A stretch of 15,881 bases of DNA from Parvicella sp041583015 (lineage in GTDB: Bacteria > Bacteroidota > Bacteroidia > Flavobacteriales_D > Parvicellaceae). Numbering within the stretch: the stretch's first letter is position 1; every line of letters starts with the position of its first letter. Below are positions 1-6,839 of this stretch, piece by piece. The stretch lies in the NCBI GenBank assembly GCA_041583015.1, contig JBFHGR010000084.1, forward strand, positions 1-15,881, read 5' to 3'. Below the pieces are notes generated by a model. The model was given only the letters and a program-made list of their open reading frames with translations. It was not told the DNA's origin and did no database searches. A program made the translations under genes and the position numbers.

Positions 1-1
1 C

Positions 2-607
2 TTACGTTTTGATACTTCACCAACAGAATCCAATTATTCTGAGAATTTTTATTCAGGAAATGGCTATGCTAAAGGTGTTGAGTTCTTATTGCAGAAAAAA
101 TCAGGTAGATTTAATGGTTGGTTAAGTTATACATTGGCCGAAGCAAAAAACCAATTTGACATATATTCTGATGATTATTTTGCAGCAAGTCAAGATGTTC
201 GGAATGAATTTAAAGTAGTAGGATTATACCGTTATAAAAGATGGGATTTTTCATTAACCTGGGTTTTTGCGTCAGGAAGACCTTATACGGCACCATCAGG
301 GGCATATACTGTTACGCTATTGGATGGTACAGAACAAGAGTATTTTACAGTTACAGATAAAAATTCTGTGAGATTACCAGATTATCACAGAGCAGATTTC
401 TCTGTCAATTATAAACTTTTGACTGGCTCTAAAGCAGATAAAAAGAGAAAAGAAATAGGGTATTTAAGTTTTTCAATTTTTAACTTTTATAATCGTTCAA
501 ATGTTTGGTATAAACAGTATACAATTGATGAAGGAGAGATTTTGGAAACAGATGTTAACTATGTAGGCTTTACGCCAAATATTACTTTATCACTTAAATT
601 AAGATAA
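2..607 (+). CDS. TonB-dependent receptor, C-terminal part (5' end outside window)
   Basis: The reading frame is open from the first bases and ends with TAA at 605-607, so about 201 C-terminal residues of a longer gene are visible. The residues fit the last strands of an outer-membrane beta-barrel: a GYAKGVEFLL strand, alternating aromatic/polar strands such as WDFSLTWVFASGRPYT, a YHRADFSVNYKL strand, and the ending NITLSLKLR. This pattern is typical of the barrel end of Bacteroidota TonB-dependent receptors (SusC-like or carboxypeptidase-regulatory-domain type), which import substrates across the outer membrane using TonB energy. The plug domain and TonB box lie outside the window. A TTG at 89 could be mistaken for a start, but the same frame continues upstream with matching barrel sequence. 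A lipoprotein gene starts one base after the stop, so the two are surely co-transcribed. The substrate cannot be told. Confidence 0.85.
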   Translation, partial: LRFDTSPTESNYSENFYSGNGYAKGVEFLLQKKSGRFNGWLSYTLAEAKNQFDIYSDDYFAASQDVRNEFKVVGLYRYKRWDFSLTWVFASGRPYTAPSGAYTVTLLDGTEQEYFTVTDKNSVRLPDYHRADFSVNYKLLTGSKADKKRKEIGYLSFSIFNFYNRSNVWYKQYTIDEGEILETDVNYVGFTPNITLSLKLR

Positions 608-608
608 A

Positions 609-1424
609 ATGAATGAATTAAAAATAATGTCACTTGTTGCATCCTTTGGTTTGATAATAAGTTGTACAAAGTCGGAAAATACAGTGGCTTTTAGTGATTT
701 TCCAATAATTGAGGGGTATTTAATTCCTGGAGAGATTTTGACTATAAACATATCAAGGCAACTTGCTTTTTCTGAGGACGTGGTTTACTCTAATGATGAC
801 AGTGATAATTTGACAGTTACTGCAACGGTAGAAAATAGTGAATTTGTTCTCACAGCAATAGGAAATGGAATTTATGTAGATAGTAATGTTGTAATTGAAG
901 AAGGTCAAGATTGGGATTTTTCATTCTCGTTTAATGATCAAAATGTCTCTGGTTATACCTATATACCTGCTAAACCATTGGATTTTGAATTATCTGTGAC
1001 AGAATTATATTTAGATAAAAGAGACACTACTTCAGGGCCTCCTGCACCTACGACAGAAGTTGATCCTGTTGTCGTAAGTTGGACAAATTTAGATGTATCC
1101 AATTATCTAGTTTTGATAGAAAATATGGAATCAGATCCTGAACCTATAATTGAATTGAGAGAAGGAGAAGAAAGACCAGAAAGAGTTTTTAGAAAGGAGC
1201 CAAGAAATGACAATTCTCAAGAAATAACTTTTAATGAGTTTCAATATTTTGGTACACATAGAATTATCTTATACCATGTTTTACCTGACTATGCTACATT
1301 GTATGAAGAAAATAGTAACAGTTCATTAAACTTAACCAATCCATCTACAAGTATAGAAAATGGTTATGGAATTTTTACAGGAATCAACGCAGATACATTA
1401 TACTTAGAAGTGATAGAAAACTAA
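609..1424 (+). CDS. DUF4249-like outer-membrane lipoprotein
   Basis: This 271-residue protein starts with a short lipoprotein signal (FGLIISC, acylated Cys19) and should be anchored in the outer membrane. The body reads as beta-rich: EGYLIPGEILTINISRQLAF near residue 35, then a carrier-like beta domain, and the ending GYGIFTGINADTLYLEV. Layout and motifs match the DUF4249 family of Bacteroidota, whose genes usually sit directly downstream of TonB-dependent receptors and are thought to help them at the cell surface; the family's molecular role is not established. The ATG lies one base after the receptor stop, so translational coupling is likely. Met7 is a possible alternative start, but it would leave a very short signal. 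A Pro/Glu/Arg-rich loop (around residues 170-200) is the least conserved-looking part. Family assignment is by motif reading only. Confidence 0.75.
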   Translation: MNELKIMSLVASFGLIISCTKSENTVAFSDFPIIEGYLIPGEILTINISRQLAFSEDVVYSNDDSDNLTVTATVENSEFVLTAIGNGIYVDSNVVIEEGQDWDFSFSFNDQNVSGYTYIPAKPLDFELSVTELYLDKRDTTSGPPAPTTEVDPVVVSWTNLDVSNYLVLIENMESDPEPIIELREGEERPERVFRKEPRNDNSQEITFNEFQYFGTHRIILYHVLPDYATLYEENSNSSLNLTNPSTSIENGYGIFTGINADTLYLEVIEN

Positions 1425-1456
1425 GAATAAGTTTATTTAATAGAAACTAGATGATT

Positions 1457-1474
1457 TGTATTAGAAATAATACA
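1457..1474 (+). terminator. AT hairpin with GAAA loop after the lipoprotein gene (weak terminator candidate)
   Basis: TGTATTA and TAATACA form a perfect 7-bp stem closing a GAAA tetraloop, 33 nt after the DUF4249-like gene's stop. A run of seven T follows only about 25 nt later (near 1499-1505), so it is not a classical intrinsic terminator. It could mark the transcript's 3' end or stabilise it. In such AT-rich DNA a chance origin is possible. Confidence 0.3.
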
Positions 1475-1538
1475 TAATTTATTATGACATTAGTAGCGTT
1501 TTTTTAGGAAGAAATGAAAGGTTCCTGATAGAATTCAT

Positions 1539-1546
1539 TAGATTTG
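1539..1546 (+). promoter_or_regulatory. TAnnTTTG -7 element upstream of the formylglutamate hydrolase gene
   Basis: TAGATTTG matches the Bacteroidota -7 consensus TAnnTTTG exactly and ends 22 nt before the ATG at 1569, giving a leader of about 15 nt. I see no convincing TTG -33 partner at the usual 17-23 bp spacing. Confidence 0.5.
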
Positions 1547-1562
1547 TAGTAACCACAAATCT
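1540..1562. promoter_or_regulatory. Inverted repeat over the promoter / 5' leader of the formylglutamate hydrolase gene
   Basis: AGATTTGT and ACAAATCT are perfect 8-bp inverted arms around the 7-base spacer AGTAACC. The left arm covers most of the -7 element and the right arm ends six bases before the start codon. It could be an operator blocking the promoter; because the left arm lies mostly upstream of the expected transcription start, an RNA hairpin is less likely. The regulator is unknown. Confidence 0.4.
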
Positions 1563-1568
1563 GAAAAT

Positions 1569-2369
1569 ATGGATTTATTCACTGTTATCGAACCAAAAAC
1601 AAAGGCAGTTCCATTTGTCTTGAGCGTTCCGCATTGCGGAGTAAATTTTCCGGATGAACTGAAGGAGCATTACAATGAAGATATGATGAAGCAACCTGAT
1701 GACACAGATTGGTTTGTTCACAAATTGTACAACTTTGCATCAGAAATGGGAATAACTATTATTCACGCTAATTTTAGTAGATGGGTAATTGATTTGAATA
1801 GAGATCCTAATAGTAAACCGTTGTATGATGATGGAAGAATAATAACAGCTTTAACTACTACCACAGATTTTTTTGGTAATCCAATCTATAAAAATGAATC
1901 TTTTGAACCTGACGCAACTGAGGTGAAAAGAAGATTGAAAACTTATTACTGGCCGTATTATCGAGAAATTGAAAGAATACTAGGTGAACGTAAAAAGGAA
2001 TTCGGAAAAGTGGTACTTTGGGATGCTCATTCTATTAGAAGACATGTGCCTACTATTAGAAAAGAACCTTTTCCTGATATGATTTTAGGAACTAATGATG
2101 GTGCATCTGCAGACCAAGAAATTATAGATGCTGCATTGGGAACATTGAGGAAAGGTCATTACCAAGTGAATTATAACGATCCTTTTAAGGGAGGACACAT
2201 TACAAGGTATTTTGGAAATACTAAGCACAATCAACATGCATTGCAATTGGAAATGAATAAAATTCTTTACATGAATGATGAAGAATTGAAGTTTCATCCT
2301 GGCAGAGCAGAAAAAATTGAGCAATTGTTAAAGCAAGCATTTGAAGCAGTTATAAAGGTAGTAGAATAA
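1569..2369 (+). CDS. N-formylglutamate amidohydrolase family protein
   Basis: This 266-residue protein carries the hallmark motifs of the N-formylglutamate amidohydrolase (HutG-type) zinc hydrolase family: SVPHCG (19-24), DDTDWFV (44-50), SRWVIDLNR (70-78), WDAHSIRR (151-158), GGHITRYFG (208-216) and LQLEMNK (225-231). The His, Asp and Glu residues in these motifs are the expected metal and catalytic positions. The founding activity splits N-formylglutamate into formate and glutamate at the end of one histidine-degradation route. Length is normal and no signal peptide is seen, so it should be cytosolic. No other hut gene (hutH, hutU, hutI) is in the window, so a role in histidine use is not shown and a related N-acyl amino acid could be the substrate. 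It has its own -7 element 22 nt upstream and leads a closely spaced three-gene run. Confidence 0.85.
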   Translation: MDLFTVIEPKTKAVPFVLSVPHCGVNFPDELKEHYNEDMMKQPDDTDWFVHKLYNFASEMGITIIHANFSRWVIDLNRDPNSKPLYDDGRIITALTTTTDFFGNPIYKNESFEPDATEVKRRLKTYYWPYYREIERILGERKKEFGKVVLWDAHSIRRHVPTIRKEPFPDMILGTNDGASADQEIIDAALGTLRKGHYQVNYNDPFKGGHITRYFGNTKHNQHALQLEMNKILYMNDEELKFHPGRAEKIEQLLKQAFEAVIKVVE

Positions 2370-2387
2370 ACATTCCAAAAATTAAAA

Positions 2388-2684
2388 GTGAACAACAAGG
2401 AAAAACAAATCATCTCAAGTTTAGTGAAAAAATACAATAGTATTTTACTTCATTCTACTCAGATTGCAATTACAGAAGATTTAATTAACCTGATAATTGC
2501 CAATAGGGAAGATGAAAGTTTTGAATTGTCTGCTTTTATTAAAAATAAAGAAGATTTTAAGAAGTATGTAGTAGGAGAGTTTTTTAAATTGAATAATACT
2601 ACCGTCCTTTCTGAATTGTCATCAATGGAAGAGACTTTTAAACCAGCCAAAAAGCAAAAGGATGTATTGAAACTTCCGTTTTGA
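2388..2684 (+). CDS. Hypothetical protein, 98 residues
   Basis: I do not recognise this protein. It starts at GTG 2388, 18 nt after the hydrolase stop, and there is no in-frame ATG before the last quarter of the frame, so GTG is the best choice. It is soluble and mostly charged-helical in appearance: an N-terminal helix (NNKEKQIISSLVKKYNSILL), then alternating acidic and hydrophobic helices (ITEDLINLIIANREDESFEL, FKKYVVGEFFKL), ending in a Lys-rich tail and LPF. No signal peptide, membrane segment or cysteine is present. Its position between two enzyme genes on the same strand, with 18- and 24-nt gaps, supports a real translated gene in the same transcript. A shadow frame on the opposite strand was rejected. 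Confidence 0.65.
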   Translation: MNNKEKQIISSLVKKYNSILLHSTQIAITEDLINLIIANREDESFELSAFIKNKEDFKKYVVGEFFKLNNTTVLSELSSMEETFKPAKKQKDVLKLPF

Positions 2685-2708
2685 TTTAAATACAATTTGA
2701 TTTTTTAT

Positions 2709-3404
2709 ATGCCCGAATATTCCACATTACAATTTGAATCTGCTGATATTTTTGTGATTGATACTGAAATTCCTAAAAGTGATTATGTCGTTATTGATAT
2801 GTCTAATCAAAATGAAGAATTACGTAAGATAGACATATCATCTGCCAAAATTGTGGAGCATTTTATCACTGCTTATGTTGCTACCAAAGGTGGTCAAGCA
2901 GCTATTGGAGGTTACTTGGAAGTAAGGGATTTGTACAAACGGAGTAAGTACTTTAATGGTGATGCTAATCAAGAAAGAAATATTCATTTAGGGGTGGATA
3001 TATGGATAAAGGAGGGAACAAAAGTTTTGGCTGCATTGGATGGTGAAGTTCATAGTTTTAAAAATAATACGAATCATGGCGACTATGGTCCAACAATCGT
3101 TTTGAAGCATAAATATGATGGTGTCACTTTTCACACTTTATATGGTCATTTGAGTATCGCTTCAATACAGGGTTTAGAGATAGGGCAGAAGGTTACAAAA
3201 TCTCAGCATATAGGTGCTTTAGGAGGGCCTTCTGTTAACGGAGGATATGCGCCACATTTACATTTTCAAGTAATCCTGGATATGCAAGATTATGTAGGTG
3301 ATTATCCTGGTGTTTGTTCTTTTAATAATTTATCATTTTATAAAATGAACTGCCCAAATGCTATGAACTTGTTGGGATTTCAAGACTATAAAAGAATGTG
3401 TTAG
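2709..3404 (+). CDS. M23 family metallopeptidase (peptidoglycan DD-metalloendopeptidase type), no signal peptide
   Basis: This 231-residue protein has a C-terminal LytM/M23 domain. Zinc ligands are recognisable as HLGVD (His93, Asp97) and HLHF (His183 and/or His185), with the catalytic-region YGHLS (His147). Members of this fold cut peptide cross-links in peptidoglycan. The first ~90 residues form a separate domain containing GGYLEVRDLYKRSKYF. A TTG at 2697 is in frame 12 nt upstream, but ATG 2709 is preferred. There is no N-terminal hydrophobic segment, so export by Sec is not evident; similar signal-less M23 proteins occur in Bacteroidota, some linked to aminotransferases, and I recall the ending GDYPGVC...NCPN as typical of that group. 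Its true substrate is uncertain. It ends 4 bp from the end of the convergent aldehyde dehydrogenase gene. Confidence 0.8.
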   Translation: MPEYSTLQFESADIFVIDTEIPKSDYVVIDMSNQNEELRKIDISSAKIVEHFITAYVATKGGQAAIGGYLEVRDLYKRSKYFNGDANQERNIHLGVDIWIKEGTKVLAALDGEVHSFKNNTNHGDYGPTIVLKHKYDGVTFHTLYGHLSIASIQGLEIGQKVTKSQHIGALGGPSVNGGYAPHLHFQVILDMQDYVGDYPGVCSFNNLSFYKMNCPNAMNLLGFQDYKRMC

Positions 3405-3408
3405 TATT

Positions 3409-4785
3409 TTATATTATTTTTTTGATGAAATTAAAATACTTGAAAGGCACATATTTAAACGGAAGATCAATCCACGTAGGAGAGGTGACCACTGCTCTTT
3501 GATGGCTAAAAGCCAAGAAACTTTCTTTGCCGTGATAATTTCCCATACCACTGTTGCCAACTCCTCCAAAAGGTAAGTTGTGATTTGTCACATGCATCAA
3601 TGTATCATTAATACACGCACCTCCAGAGGTTGTTTTGGCTAAAATATTCTTTGCGTTTTGATTTTTTCCAAAATAGTAAAATGCCAAAGGTTTTTCATTT
3701 TTATTAACGTAAGAAGTTACTTCGTCTATGTGGTCAAATGTCATGACGGGTAGGATAGGACCAAAAATTTCTCCTTGCATGATTAGAAAGTCAGGATCTA
3801 CATCGTCTATAATAGTTGGGGTAATAAATTTTTCTTTTACGTCAATCTCACCACCAGTATGTATTGTTCCTTGGTGCAGTAAAGTTTCCAACCTTTGCAT
3901 GGCTTGATGGTTTACAATACGAGGATAAAAGCGACTTTCTTTAATGTTATCGCCATACATTTCTTTAAAATTGGCTGCAATTTTGGTTAATAATTCATCC
4001 TTTATAGACTTGTGCGCAAAGAGGTAATCAGGCGCAATACATGTTTGCCCAGCATTAATGAGTTTTCCCCAAGCTATACGTTTGGCAGCAATGTCTATGT
4101 TGGCATCTGCATCTACTATGCTAGGACTTTTACCTCCCAATTCTAAGACAACTGGTATAAGATGTTCTGCCGCAGCTTTCATAACTACTTTTCCTACTTT
4201 TGGACTACCTGTAAAAAACATGATGTCAAAGCGTTGTGAGAATAGAATGGTATTGGTTTCTCTACCACCTTGAACTAATGCAATGTAGTTTGAATCAAAG
4301 TTTTTGGCAATCATCTCTTCCATCAAATGAGCTATCTTAGGTGCATCTGGTGATGGTTTGAGAATGGTGCAACATCCAGCAGAAATAGCACCAACCAATG
4401 AGTTGAAAAGTAGTTGGAAAGGATAATTCCAAGGTGCTACAATTAATGCTAGTCCTAATGGTTCGTATATTACTTTGCCAGATGATGGCAGTAAGTGAAA
4501 AGGTGTTGAAACCCTTTTAGGTTTTGACCATTTTTTTAAATGTCTAATGTGATTGTTGATCTCACTAGTAACAATACTTATTTCTGTAAGGTAAGCTTCT
4601 TCAGGAGATTTGTGTAGGTCTTCCCAAAGTGCTTGCTCTATTTTTTCCTGATTTTCAAGAATGACTTCTTTTAACTTTTTGAGTTGTTTTATCCTAAAGT
4701 TGATGTTCTTGGTTTGCTGTGTCAAAAAAAACTTTTTCTGATCAGTAATAAGTTGTACAATTAAGTTTGCTGCTGTTTCTTTCAT
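3409..4785 (-). CDS. Aldehyde dehydrogenase, class 3-like
   Basis: This 458-residue enzyme oxidises an aldehyde to the acid with NAD(P)+. Key elements are present: APWNYP with Asn120, FTGSPKVGK of the cofactor fold (191-199), LELGGKSP with general-base Glu215, the catalytic Cys249 in NAGQTCIAPDY, EIFGPILPV and LPFGGVGNSGMG. A length near 460, the NAGQTCIAPDY active site and the FHQRAVV-like end place it in the ALDH3 group, which includes fatty and aromatic aldehyde dehydrogenases. The tail ends in an aromatic, basic stretch (PFKYFNFIKKII) that might touch a membrane, as in fatty aldehyde dehydrogenases, but it is too short for a full span. The start is the ATG at 4785. It is alone in its transcription unit, with a 313-bp gap upstream and the M23 gene tail-to-tail. 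A detoxification or lipid role is inferred. Confidence 0.92.
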   Translation of the reverse strand: MKETAANLIVQLITDQKKFFLTQQTKNINFRIKQLKKLKEVILENQEKIEQALWEDLHKSPEEAYLTEISIVTSEINNHIRHLKKWSKPKRVSTPFHLLPSSGKVIYEPLGLALIVAPWNYPFQLLFNSLVGAISAGCCTILKPSPDAPKIAHLMEEMIAKNFDSNYIALVQGGRETNTILFSQRFDIMFFTGSPKVGKVVMKAAAEHLIPVVLELGGKSPSIVDADANIDIAAKRIAWGKLINAGQTCIAPDYLFAHKSIKDELLTKIAANFKEMYGDNIKESRFYPRIVNHQAMQRLETLLHQGTIHTGGEIDVKEKFITPTIIDDVDPDFLIMQGEIFGPILPVMTFDHIDEVTSYVNKNEKPLAFYYFGKNQNAKNILAKTTSGGACINDTLMHVTNHNLPFGGVGNSGMGNYHGKESFLAFSHQRAVVTSPTWIDLPFKYVPFKYFNFIKKII

Positions 4786-5098
4786 GAGAATGAATTAAAA
4801 TAATGAAGTCAGCAGTAAAATTAGTTAGAATATCACTTGTAAACAATTACAAATGTTCTTTTGTAACTTACTAACTATTGAAATTAGTGCGTAATATTTT
4901 ATAGTATCAGGATGAGAAAGTCCTTTAAAAACATTCACTAAAATCGATAACAATTTGTAACAGGGGTAATCTTTCAGTTAAAATTGGAATAGGGGTTTTT
5001 CATTGAGTTATTTTTGTAAAGACAAACATCTCTTTTTTTATAAAAACCTAAGATATATATGGGAAAGCAGAATAGCCCGAGACTTCTTATTTACTAAT
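4786..5098. other. AT-rich intergenic gap upstream of the aldehyde dehydrogenase gene
   Basis: No convincing gene is present in these 313 bp. On the minus strand, AACATTTG (4857-4850) matches TAnnTTTG with one mismatch and could be the aldehyde dehydrogenase -7 element; no -33 partner was found. TTGTAA recurs at 4837, 4861 and further toward 5015. TAGTTAG (4822-4828) and CTAACTA (4871-4877) form an outer inverted repeat around this cluster. I see no clear intrinsic terminator for the small membrane-protein gene that ends at 5099. Confidence 0.5.
4837..4852. repeat. Inverted repeat TTGTAA-ACAA-TTACAA near the aldehyde dehydrogenase start
   Basis: Perfect 6-bp arms around a 4-bp spacer, about 50 bp upstream of the aldehyde dehydrogenase ATG and overlapping a weak -7-like sequence on the minus strand. 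It could be an operator, but no regulator gene is adjacent and chance is possible in DNA this AT-rich. Confidence 0.3.
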
Positions 5099-5548
5099 TT
5101 ATTTGTTTTTAATCCGAGATTTTCCAATTTCATCATATCCAAAGTAAGCATTAGGAAGTAGTTGATGAAAAAACTGTAACCAATTTTGTTTATTAGGTCC
5201 TGTTATTTCTAGAAACACATGTTTTCCATTTTCTTTAAGAAACCTCACTCCATTCTGTTTTCCGGAGATTTCGTATAACCATACAATTTCCTCCGGTTTT
5301 GTTGAAAGCCATATAATTAATTTGTGTTTTGACGGATTTTTAAAACTTATCAATAATAAATACAATCCAATTGCAGCAGCAAGCACTCCTGCTCCAAGAT
5401 ATATTCCTTTTTCACCACCTCCGGTATCGCCAAATACAATGCCCACAACCCCCAGCATAATTAAGATTATGCCTAAAGTAAGGTTTTTTCTATAATTGGT
5501 TTTTATAAGATTTGAAACTTTTTCAATGTCATGTTCTGATATTTTCAT
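5099..5548 (-). CDS. Small membrane protein with two transmembrane helices, unknown function
   Basis: I do not recognise this 149-residue protein. It has a charged N-terminal stretch (residues 1-21), two hydrophobic segments (about 22-40, LTLGIILIMLGVVGIVFG, and about 49-68, rich in Gly/Ala/Leu) separated by a Gly-rich turn, and a soluble C-terminal domain of about 80 residues. That domain (IIWLSTKPEEIVWLYEI, then HVFLEITGPNKQNWLQFFHQLLPNAYFG) looks like a compact beta/alpha fold, probably cytoplasmic. The ATG at 5548 begins 69 nt after the monooxygenase stop on the same strand, so read-through from that gene is plausible but unproven. No cysteine or obvious catalytic motif is present. Confidence 0.7.
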   Translation of the reverse strand: MKISEHDIEKVSNLIKTNYRKNLTLGIILIMLGVVGIVFGDTGGGEKGIYLGAGVLAAAIGLYLLLISFKNPSKHKLIIWLSTKPEEIVWLYEISGKQNGVRFLKENGKHVFLEITGPNKQNWLQFFHQLLPNAYFGYDEIGKSRIKNK

Positions 5549-5617
5549 GTCGTCTTTTTTATTATTCGGATTGATTTAAAACTTGTGTCTTGAAGAATAT
5601 GGTTAGTTTATTTTGAC

Positions 5618-6772
5618 TCAACCTTTTGTAATGTCAATTTTGGTGACATTGTATCCAAAAAATTTGTCAAGCATTTTCATAGCTAGTTTAGGTGGCATAG
5701 ATTTAATCAATAAATTTCGAGATTTTACAGCTATTATATTTTCTAATTGTCCCATTTTTCCATTTTGTAAACTTTGTTTAACAATTTCAGCACTTCTTTT
5801 GTAATGCAAGTTTTCATATTGTTTGAAAGCTTTTGAGTAGTCATCAAAATGAGCGAAACATTTTGACAAAATGAATGCACCTTCAATGGCCATACAAGCG
5901 CCCTGTCCTAAATTAGGAGTAGTTGGATGGGCTGCATCGCCCAATAAAACTAAATTATCCTTAGACCAACCTTTTGTAGGAATTCGATCACCAATTTTGT
6001 TTTTTATTATTTCAGCGCTGCTTTCAAAAAGTTGTGGTATTGGTTCATGCCAATTACCAAATTGTTCGGTGAGTTTTTTTAGCATTTCTTGTGGGGTTTC
6101 GGTTATGTTCTCGTTCTCATTAATTGTAGCCCACCAACCAAATTTATTATCTTTAATAGGCACAATTCCAACTCTTTTTCCATTTCCCCATGTTTCCGAA
6201 CTATAACCCGAAGGAGTGTCTTTTAAAGTAGCAATACCCCTCCAAATATTATATCCTCTATATATGGGCGAACCATCATTTATAATGTATTTTCTTACTG
6301 TTGAATTGATTCCATCCGCACCAATAATAATGTCTGGCTCTATTTCTATGCCGTTTTTAAAAAGTATCTTAGTGATACCTGAACGCTGTGTGATTTTTTC
6401 AAGTTTATGAAATGGAATTAATCTTTCTTGAGGTATTTTTTTTAATAATGTGCTATGTAAGTCCGCTCGATGAATACAAACTAAAGGTAAATCGTATTTA
6501 GGCTTTGTATGTGTTAAGATTTCTCCAGTATCTGTTTTTATATAGCCGGATTTCATTTCACCCCACTTAGTCGTTAAATCATCATATATATCAATTTCTT
6601 TATACACATGAAGTGCATTAGGCCATAAGCTAATGGCTGCTCCAACTTCTTTAAATTCTTTAGCCTGTTCATAAATTGTGTAATTTTTGAAACCATAGTA
6701 TTCTAAACATAAAGCGGTTGTTAAACCTCCTATTCCTCCGCCAATTATTGCAATATTAATATCCTTATTCAT
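5618..6772 (-). CDS. FAD-dependent monooxygenase, class A flavoprotein hydroxylase family
   Basis: This 384-residue enzyme has the three signature motifs of single-component FAD aromatic-type hydroxylases: the dinucleotide-binding GGGIGG (11-16) with Glu35 ending strand 2, the DG motif GADGINSTVR (151-160), and the GD motif LGDAAHPTTPNLGQG (277-291). HRADLH (101-106) also fits the family. Such enzymes use NAD(P)H and O2 to hydroxylate or epoxidise small organic molecules; the family includes salicylate and urate hydroxylases and zeaxanthin epoxidase. The substrate here is unknown. It is cytosolic and of ordinary length, and the start is the ATG at 6772. It diverges from a TetR-family gene across a 67-bp gap containing its own -7 element (6808-6815) and a palindrome at the expected transcription start, so induction by a ligand of that TetR protein is the natural hypothesis. 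Confidence 0.88.
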   Translation of the reverse strand: MNKDINIAIIGGGIGGLTTALCLEYYGFKNYTIYEQAKEFKEVGAAISLWPNALHVYKEIDIYDDLTTKWGEMKSGYIKTDTGEILTHTKPKYDLPLVCIHRADLHSTLLKKIPQERLIPFHKLEKITQRSGITKILFKNGIEIEPDIIIGADGINSTVRKYIINDGSPIYRGYNIWRGIATLKDTPSGYSSETWGNGKRVGIVPIKDNKFGWWATINENENITETPQEMLKKLTEQFGNWHEPIPQLFESSAEIIKNKIGDRIPTKGWSKDNLVLLGDAAHPTTPNLGQGACMAIEGAFILSKCFAHFDDYSKAFKQYENLHYKRSAEIVKQSLQNGKMGQLENIIAVKSRNLLIKSMPPKLAMKMLDKFFGYNVTKIDITKG

Positions 6773-6786
6773 TACTTATAATTATT

Positions 6787-6806
6787 ATTAGCTCTATTAA
6801 GCTAAT
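6787..6806. promoter_or_regulatory. Palindromic operator candidate between the monooxygenase and tetR-family genes
   Basis: ATTAGCT and AGCTAAT form perfect 7-bp inverted arms around CTATTA, 20 bp in all. The site abuts the minus-strand -7 element at 6808-6815 and should cover the monooxygenase transcription start. Size, symmetry and location next to a divergently transcribed TetR-family gene fit a TetR operator. This is inferred; binding is not shown. Confidence 0.6.
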
Positions 6807-6807
6807 G

Positions 6808-6815
6808 CAAATGTA
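6808..6815 (-). promoter_or_regulatory. TAnnTTTG -7 element of the monooxygenase gene
   Basis: Read on the minus strand the octamer is TACATTTG, an exact match to TAnnTTTG, 35 nt upstream of the monooxygenase ATG. The inferred start site falls inside the palindrome at 6787-6806. No clear -33 TTG is seen. Confidence 0.55.
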
Positions 6816-6827
6816 GTTGGTTTTTCC

Positions 6828-6835
6828 TATATTTG
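6828..6835 (+). promoter_or_regulatory. TAnnTTTG -7 element of the tetR-family gene
   Basis: TATATTTG matches the consensus exactly and is followed by only four bases (GCGC) before the ATG at 6840. Transcription would begin at or within a few bases of the start codon, so the mRNA is probably leaderless. Confidence 0.55.
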
Positions 6836-6839
6836 GCGC

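Noticed and set aside
89..607. Independent 172-residue protein starting at TTG 89
   Set aside because: The same frame is open to the window edge with barrel-like sequence, so this is the inside of a TonB-dependent receptor.
2085..2324. Minus-strand frame inside the formylglutamate hydrolase gene
   Set aside because: It is fully covered by a gene with strong family motifs; the translation has no recognisable features. The minus-strand frame at 2459-2695 and the plus-strand frames at 4058-4273, 5613-5804, 5871-6206, 6216-6410 and 7594-7845 were dropped for the same reason.
5618..6772. TetX-like tetracycline-inactivating monooxygenase, suggested by length, FAD family and the adjacent TetR-family regulator
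   Set aside because: Beyond the general FAD motifs the residues do not resemble what I recall of TetX, and a TetR-family neighbour says nothing specific about tetracycline.
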